Assembly (NCBI RefSeq): GCF_023159225.1
Contig: NC_063171.1
Location: 15,017,142 to 15,081,141 of the forward strand
Reading direction: 5' to 3'
Source of the DNA: Perognathus longimembris pacificus
Lineage: Eukaryota; Chordata; Mammalia; Rodentia; Heteromyidae
Length of the DNA: 64,000 nt
A program made the translations under genes and the position numbers. Positions 57,241 to 64,000 of this stretch are shown here, piece by piece. The first letter of the stretch is position 1. Each line of letters opens with the position of its first letter. The notes under the pieces were generated by a model that did not search any database, was not told the DNA's origin, and saw only the letters and a list, made by a program, of their open reading frames with translations.

Positions 57241-58415
57241 TGCTCTCACAATAGAGCACACTTCCCCTGACCTCTTAGATTGTAAATTCTATTTTCAGTT
57301 ATGAAAGGTTCCCCATGTCCCACTATAACCTTATTTATTTAATTATCCTAGAAATTTTCAGGAATTATATTTCCATTAGTTCTTTAACCATCTGTGGATC
57401 TCAGGGAAATCAGATATTTTTTTTCCTTCTATACCCTCATGTCACTAGGTTCTTCAAATCAGTTGTATAATGATCCATCTAACAGTTTAGTGATTTAAAG
57501 AAATATTGTGTTTTTGTGTTTTTTGGCTCATTATAGCATTAGCCATTCAATAAATATTTATTATGCACACAATTTCTTCCAAGAAATATTCTAGTTTCTG
57601 TCCTTATAATTGTCACATTGAATAGGTTCACATATTATTTTTTGAATAAATCAATGGAAAAATACAATGAATGGGAGATTGGGAAACATAGGTTTATATC
57701 AAGTAGTATTTAATTTCTAATGAGGCAATTTATGTTTTATAACCATTTGTTTGGAATCTATACTATACGCACATAGTTTTCTTATTAGACTGTATGTATT
57801 TATGAATTTTATATCCCTTTCCTTAAGCCAAATATTGCTAGTTGTGAATTAAAATAATACAACTAATTTGAATTTATTCAAGTATTAGGACCGTCTGACT
57901 AATAAAACTAAAGAAAATACAGTGTTTTGTATCGTAGCTTCAGTACAAAACATAAAGTCCCAGTAATATGCACTTGATTGCACTTTCCAATATACCTGGC
58001 CAAGACAAAAAGATGAATGTATAGGTTTTATGTGGGCAGAGCTATTGGTCTTCCTTTCCAAGCTCCATGTTATTGCTGAGTCAGCCACATAATTGAAACT
58101 AAAACACAAAAACCATCAGTAAGACAGATGTAAAATTTAGTCAAATGGTGGCGACTTGAATTTAATTTAGCAAATTACTAATTGCATTCTCACTGTAGTT
58201 CAATGAACTCTTCTAAACTTTGACTAGCCTGAGATGTCTCCATCTGAATGTTAACAACACCTCAGACAGGAAGATGCTTAGCTGGGTAGGTGCTGTGCTG
58301 TGTGGTACATGATGGTCAGTGATTTCCTTTCTTTCTAGGTGCCAGTAGAAGTCTGCCTCCTCACTGTTTCTCATTATCTCCCCAGCATTACTAAAGTTTC
58401 CAAATGCCTCACAAA
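57241..58415. other. AT-rich interval, no gene seen
   Basis: No recognisable element. Confidence 0.55.
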
Positions 58416-58421
58416 TCTATC

Positions 58422-58468
<47 letters not shown>

Positions 58469-58488
58469 ATCTATCCATCTATCTATCT
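58416..58488. repeat. (TATC)n microsatellite
   Basis: About 70 bp, slightly interrupted at its end. Confidence 0.97.
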
Positions 58489-59589
58489 CTGTCTTCTACC
58501 TATATACATATATGTATGTGTGATTGTAATTTTTTATGAGATGTGGTAACACAGTGTATCACTTAAATGACACAGGGTGACAAGCCGAAAATTTTAAATA
58601 GAATAAAATAGAAAATGCATTTACCCCATTACTTGATAGATAAGCTAAAGGTGATTTTCTAAAGATGCCAGGAATCTAGAACTTTTGACTATGACTTAAT
58701 CCAGATGACTTGTGACATTTTTCCCTCAGAAGATTCAATGGTTTTCAACTGCACATTTATTCTTAATTGTACTGATCTTTACTATTACATTATTAATACT
58801 CTGATCCTTTCCTAGAATAGACTAAAGATATGTAACACTTCCAGTGAGTCATTCAGCACAAAGACATTGTCATTTTCTTTCCTCTGACATTAAGATTTTC
58901 ATCTTTTTTTCTTCATAATTTAGAGGTAAATTGATTTGCTACCTTTACTGTTTAAATATTGGCTTTACCATTTGTTCTCATTGTGAACCTGGTTTAGTCA
59001 CAGTGTCACAATGAAAATTTGTGTTCTCACAATGAATCATAAATGCTTAGTGGGGGCTTATCACTGAGGAATAAATATCCAGACTCTCAACCCAAAACCT
59101 ATTAAATTTGACACATCCATATAAATACTGTGTTCTCTAAATGAAGGGAACATAAACAGTAAGGGCAATATAAGAAATTCAATGCTGTATGTGTTTCTCA
59201 TTTAATTAACTAAATTAAATTAATTAGCTAATATATTATGTATGCATAGTTTGCAGACAGTTCTAATTATTTCAATTAAAGTGCTTTGAATGCAGGAAGA
59301 ATCCTTACCAATAATCCTGCTTTGACCTTTATTTCATGCTTGCGTTTCTTAAGAAAATGAAGACTATCTTCATGTTCTTATTTCTTCCTTTCAAATTTTC
59401 CTATTATCAATTTATTGGGCTTTGAAAATATTTCCTGGGTTATATTTTGCTAGGATAAGCTAGTATAAGCCAAAGGGGCTATGTTAGGGACCAGAGATGG
59501 AACTGATAAGAAACTCTATGCCCTTATGGGAAGAAGTGACTTACAAGAAATAAAATGGAATTCACTTTAACTGGCCTTTTTTCCCCGTG
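58489..59589. other. AT-rich interval, no gene seen
   Basis: No recognisable element. Confidence 0.6.
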
Positions 59590-59985
59590 TCTTTATTGTT
59601 AAAGTGATATACAGAGGGGTTACATTTTCATATGTAAGGCAATGCATACATTTCTTATCCAACTTACCTCCTCCTGAATTTTCCCTGCTTCTCCCTCCTC
59701 ATTCCCAACCTCATGAGTTGTACTGTTGGTTTACACAATGTAGTTTAGTAAGTATTGCTGTGGCATTGGGTTGTCTTTTTATCCATTGTCTCTTGATTTT
59801 GGTATTCCCTTTCCCTTCCCTATTTTCAATACAGGTACATAAAATATCCAGGGTACCCAAATCAGTTGCAGTGGTATCAGGGGTAAAACCATGGGAAAGA
59901 AAGGCAAAAGAAAAAGGGCAAAATTTCACATGGTATGTTGAAAATAACAATAACAATGATAAACCACTTGTTTCCAGCCTTTTAA
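59590..59985 (-). mobile_element. L1 type A 3'UTR, antisense
   Basis: 'ctttattgttaaagtgatat acagaggggttaca' in pieces, 'ctcatgagttgtactgttgg', 'cagggtacccaaatcagttg' and 'atcaggggtaaaaccatggg'. Confidence 0.88.
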
Positions 59986-60506
59986 GTCTTCTTATTGGTG
60001 TGAAGGAAATAACTTAGATAGCACTAGAAATTAATTATTTATCCTGAAAGAATAAAGGCAATTTGTAATACTTAATATTCAAATATTTATTTTACATGAA
60101 AAATACATGCTTAGCTAATACATTTTATCAAAACTGGCTGAAGATGACAGGACATAGTTCTAAACTTATGCATGTCAATTATAAATTCAATTATAATCAC
60201 ATCAACTAAGCATCCTAATTATTCTCATTAATTTTAAACTATTGTTTTACTATTTAATTCTTCTAAATCTGATTAAATTAATTTAAAGTTTAGGTATGAA
60301 TTACAAAGAATATAAAGGAATGACTATGATATTTATGCCTGTCTGATTGCCAGCTCTGTACTTACAGTATTCAGTCTGTCAGTAGAAGAGATGGCAAATC
60401 ACCCATTTTCCAAGTCCACAATTTAATTTTTAACAAGTAAATTAGTAAAAAAAAAAAAAAAACACATAAAAATTTCAAACCAAAAACCTTGTTTTAAACC
60501 ATTAAC
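59986..60506. other. AT-rich interval, no gene seen
   Basis: Contains an A17 run near 60448; no element called. Confidence 0.55.
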
Positions 60507-60598
60507 TGTGTGTGTGTGTGAGAGAGAGACAGAGAGACAGAGAGACAGAGAGACAGAGACAGAGACAGAGACAGAGACAGAAACAGAGACAGAGAGAG
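60507..60598. repeat. (TG)n then (GAGACA)n compound microsatellite
   Basis: A short TG run (60507-60520) passes into GAGACA/AGAGAC hexamers to 60598. Confidence 0.97.
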
Positions 60599-60790
60599 TA
60601 CTGGAACTGGAACATAGGGCCTCCAGTACTTGATCCACTTTTCTCTCATAGCTTAGGATCTATTATTTGAGCTAGGCTTCCAAATCTAGAAATTTCTATG
60701 GTAAATGTCTATGTCTGGGCTGGAAAATGAACCTCAATACATATATTTTAGCTTCCTGTATAGCAAGAATAACAATTATGAGCCAGGTAA
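60599..60790 (-). mobile_element. Old composite SINE, antisense
   Basis: 'gatctattatttgagctagg' (right monomer reversed) and 'tagcttcctgtatagcaaga' and 'aacaattatgagccagg' (left reversed); diverged. Confidence 0.5.
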
Positions 60791-61441
60791 AATTGACATT
60801 TATAAAAGTAATATAATTGCCCTAGCATTGTGATTATTGGAAGATGTTAAGTGTTGGTGTTGAAAAAAGGGCCATAGAGATTTCTGCAGAAGCAAACTCT
60901 ATCCAATAGGTATAATTCTTTTTCAGTTTTAAAATGTTTTCATAAGAATTACATTGTGTTGAGATCATCTGTCAGAAAAATTTCAAAAGCGAATGGATCT
61001 TGCTTTCTCATCTCTACCATATACTCTGAAGCTTCTTACAGCAGCCAACTCCCCAATTCTTTCATTTAAATTTTGTGATTAAATTTTAATACTTGGAAAC
61101 TTTGTATTGCGATCCCTTTTTCCGTCACCCAGAATAATTATGTATTTATTGCAAATCATAATTTTCAGGTAATTTATGCAGATATGTTGTGCATAAGGAA
61201 GAAAATAATATTTTTTCTGAATCTTCCATGATGTCTTTGTTATATTACAAATCCGAGGTGAATCAGTCACCCCTCAGCATATGGGAGTTAATGTTTTAGG
61301 ATACACCTAGAATTCCAACATCGACAGGATGCTCAAGTCCCTGGGATAAAATGGTGTGCTATTTGCTTGTAATCTTGCATATCATTCCCTATATTTAAAG
61401 TCCTCTCTAGCCTACATGAAATATCTACCGCAACATAAGAT
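60791..61441. other. AT-rich interval, no gene seen
   Basis: No recognisable element. Confidence 0.6.
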
Positions 61442-61484
61442 TGTATGTATGTATGTATGTATGTATGTATGTATGTATGTATAT
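61442..61484. repeat. (TATG)n microsatellite
   Basis: About 10 TATG/TGTA units. Confidence 0.97.
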
Positions 61485-61554
61485 GTAAAGAAAACATACA
61501 TTCTTTAGGAAATACTGATGAGGAAGATGGCTATATATTTTTAATCCACCTATA

Positions 61555-61750
61555 TGTTTTTATCTGCTTCAGAGGCCGAGATCTGATTATTGCAATTGGT
61601 AGGCTGGGCTGTGAAACTCATCTCTAGTTAACCATCAAAATATTGCAAGACTAACTATGTCTAAAGTAGTAATGTGCTTGCCTTGATTGATCATAAAAAC
61701 TCAGGAACAGTGCTTATACCCTGAGTTAGGCCCCAGGAAAAGCATAAGTA
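61555..61750 (+). mobile_element. Old B1-like/Geo composite SINE
   Basis: 'cttcagaggccgagatctga' and 'ggtaggctgggctgtgaaac' (left), 'cctgagttaggccccaggaa' (right end); diverged. Confidence 0.6.
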
Positions 61751-61989
61751 AATAAAAAAATTTCAGTGCATGGTTGGATAAATCCATTGATTCAGAACCC
61801 ACATGGGGGGAGGAAAATTAGTCCTTGCAAATATTATCAAAGGATACGTGTAACATTATTGTTAGAGTTGATTCTTATGTAAAATTTGTCTAAAATGTAA
61901 TCCAAGGACTAATAAAATATATAATTATAACTCCTGAAAGTATATAGTTTCAGTCAAACTTTCAATCAAACATGGTTCCTGTGTAAAGT

Positions 61990-62215
61990 AGAAATTGCCA
62001 TTAGTCAAGATATCATAAAGGATAATGAGGAGAAGAAGGGAGAATGCAGTCAAGAATTCAATGTATATCCTACAGAAGTGAGGGATGGAGAAGGTTGGGA
62101 GGGATTGGTGAGAGAATGTTGGAAGAGGTGCCATTGATCAAGATCCATTGTGCTCACAAATTGCTTTGTTAAATGGCCACTTCTTTGAACAGTGAAAATG
62201 AGACAATAAAAAGAA
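61990..62215 (+). mobile_element. L1 3' end, type B 3'UTR
   Basis: 'gccattgatcaagatccatt gtgctcacaaattgctttg' in pieces and 'gagacaataaaaagaaaaa', homologous to 6121 and 25375. Confidence 0.7.
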
Positions 62216-63559
62216 AAAATATTAAAGTAGTAAGAAATATTCTTTAAAATCAGTTCCATGTTTACATATATTGTCTTATAATGACCTGTGGGGAGAAATA
62301 TTAATAGTATAGAAAGGGAAAATTAAAAGTCTAGGAACAATGATGATAGATCTAGCTTTGATTTTATTCATATAATGTCAGTCAAAATAAACTATTGTTG
62401 TGGGAGGCATTATTTTCATGTCCCAAGTACCTCTTACCAATTTGAGACAATCTGTAATAATGTAATATGCTTTAAATAAAGTATCATGTTACAAACATGC
62501 TCTTGAACAATCTCAAACTCTAGTAAGACAAATGTTTGAGGCAAGTTAACTCAAATTCTAATGCATTTTGAAAGAAGAATATTATTAAATCCCACAATTA
62601 CCCTGGTAAAAGTAATAAGACACTGGTATAGCTTAAAATGTTATTTTATTAAAGAGATGAAGAAATATTAGAATTAATATAAAATTTTCCTATAATTTGG
62701 GTGAATGTAACTTGCTTGAGTGATGATAAAGAGGTTTGAGTTTACTGTGATATGAAAAGAAGAATTAAATGCATACATAGCAGGAAAAGACTGCAGATGG
62801 CATTTCCTGGGCAGAAAATATGGTCTAACACAGAGGAGAGGAAGCTCATGTGGCTGAACTGTCGTGAGTACTGACAAGGAGGAGCACTTTACTATTGTCT
62901 GTCTTTACTTACATGGGAGCAGAAAGTAAAGAATACTGTAAAAATACCTTGTGGTCTTCAATGGTTTGGCTGTAGTGAATCTCCAAAAAAAGTTGTTGCC
63001 ATTTGTTTACCTTTGTGATGGTAGAGAGAGGTGACATCTTTAAGAGGTCTTCAGATCAGTAAGAGGGACAAGTTGTGGTTTTTTTCCACAAAAATGAATT
63101 CTTGTTTTCCTGGAGCTGAATGGTCACCATAGGGAAGTGTGTGGTAGAGTAGGCTACCCATCTTGCTTTATCCTTCTCATGCACATCTGCACTCACATAT
63201 ACATATTTCCCTTTGGTTTCCTTCAGTATGATGTTTTATTGATGTTCTTGGACTCCCTTGCTACCTAAACTGTGATTCATAATATACTTCTTTTCTTTTT
63301 TAAGTCCTGTCTCAAATGTTCATGTTTTCAGGCAACACTGAACAGCAAACAATCTGAGACATGGGACAAGATAGTTTTCAAATAATGATAACTTCATTTT
63401 ACTTTTACTGGTCTTTTACGTTCATCATGATTAGTCCATAATTTTCTCTTTCTTTTGATTGTTGTATCATTATTTAATTTGAGTTTCAGGGTAATACTGT
63501 TTCAAAGGAATGACTTCGGTAGATTTCTTGCCTTTTCCGTTTTATGGATTATTTACTTA
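62216..63559. other. Interval with no gene seen
   Basis: No recognisable element. Confidence 0.55.
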
Positions 63560-63715
63560 CTTATTTTATTGCCAGTATTGGAGCTTAAACAGATTATCTC
63601 TGGTTAGAGATAAGATTCTCACCAAATGTTCTGCCTGGCTTTGAATTGTGATTCTCCTAACTCAGTCTTCTGAGTAGCTAAGATTGGGGTAAGAGCCCAC
63701 TATTGCCCAGCAACT
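63560..63715 (-). mobile_element. Composite SINE, mainly left monomer, antisense
   Basis: 'tctgcctggctttgaattgt' and 'cagtcttctgagtagctaag' are the 7SL-like left half reversed; the right monomer is mostly missing. Confidence 0.65.
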
Positions 63716-64000
63716 GTGTGAACATTTTTAGAATACTTTATGTTAGTTTTATTTAAAGGTCTGGTATGCATTCGCAGGGAATCTGTGCTGTCCTGGGTTC
63801 TCTGTGTGGAGATTATATTCAGCATAAACCTAATTGTTCGAGATAGTGGTTTATATTGTTATTGGGTCAAATTAGGAACTTTTCATGAACTTAGTACTTA
63901 TTCAAAATTTCTACAGTTTCTATAGTATTGGAATATGCTTCCAAAGCAGTTGCTAATGATCTTCTGAATTTTATTACTAGTTCTTGTGATTCTCTTGTTT
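63716..64000. other. Terminal interval, no gene seen
   Basis: AT-rich; a 61-codon frame has no family signature. Confidence 0.5.

Overview
The window is AT-rich mammalian genomic DNA with no recognisable host gene, exon, structural RNA gene or CRISPR array. Nearly everything that can be named is a retroelement or a simple repeat. The best clue to the host is a dimeric SINE: an ID/tRNA-like left half joined to a right half beginning 'gctgtggctcaagtggcagag'. I recognise it as the IDL-Geo family described from Geomyoidea rodents (kangaroo rats, pocket mice, pocket gophers). The L1 5'UTR, ORF1 and ORF2 are rodent-like. The host assignment rests on memory of that family and could not be searched here.

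Layout. 1-4142 holds the 5' part of an old minus-strand L1 (ORF2 endonuclease region, broken ORF1, 1.8-kb GC-rich 5'UTR), next to an older antisense L1 piece (4143-4520). 4521-14000 is AT-rich filler with microsatellites, SINEs and L1 3' ends; 9008-10490 looks like a 5'-inverted (twin-primed) L1. 13996-15545 is an antisense L1 split by a solo LTR (14506-14915). 15673-22293 is a full-length plus-strand L1 with a 14-bp target-site duplication (TSD) and an intact ORF1. Its ORF2 is broken by an IDL-Geo insertion with a 13-bp TSD, two frameshifts and a stop. 22308-36036 is filler with L1 3' ends, SINEs and an old L1 tract.

36038-43720 is a multi-level nest: an L1 3' fragment is split by an LTR, which is split by a minus-strand class II (betaretrovirus-like) provirus (36484-42829, TSD CTAAAG). 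The provirus has taken in a polyadenylated cDNA-like insert of unknown origin (about 39166-41430), which itself received an IDL-Geo SINE, and its env carries a separate L1 3' fragment. The provirus is defective throughout. 43721-64000 is more filler with L1 3' ends, five classes of microsatellite, a 430-bp polypyrimidine tract and many SINEs.

The elements do not form a pathway; they record layered insertion. The observations I rate highest are: (1) two different SINE left monomers (tRNA/ID-like and 7SL/B1-like) share the same right monomer, which itself appears to carry tRNA-like A and B boxes; (2) the ordered nest around the provirus, including an unidentified retroposed transcript; (3) a two-heptad tandem duplication in the coiled coil of the intact L1 ORF1.
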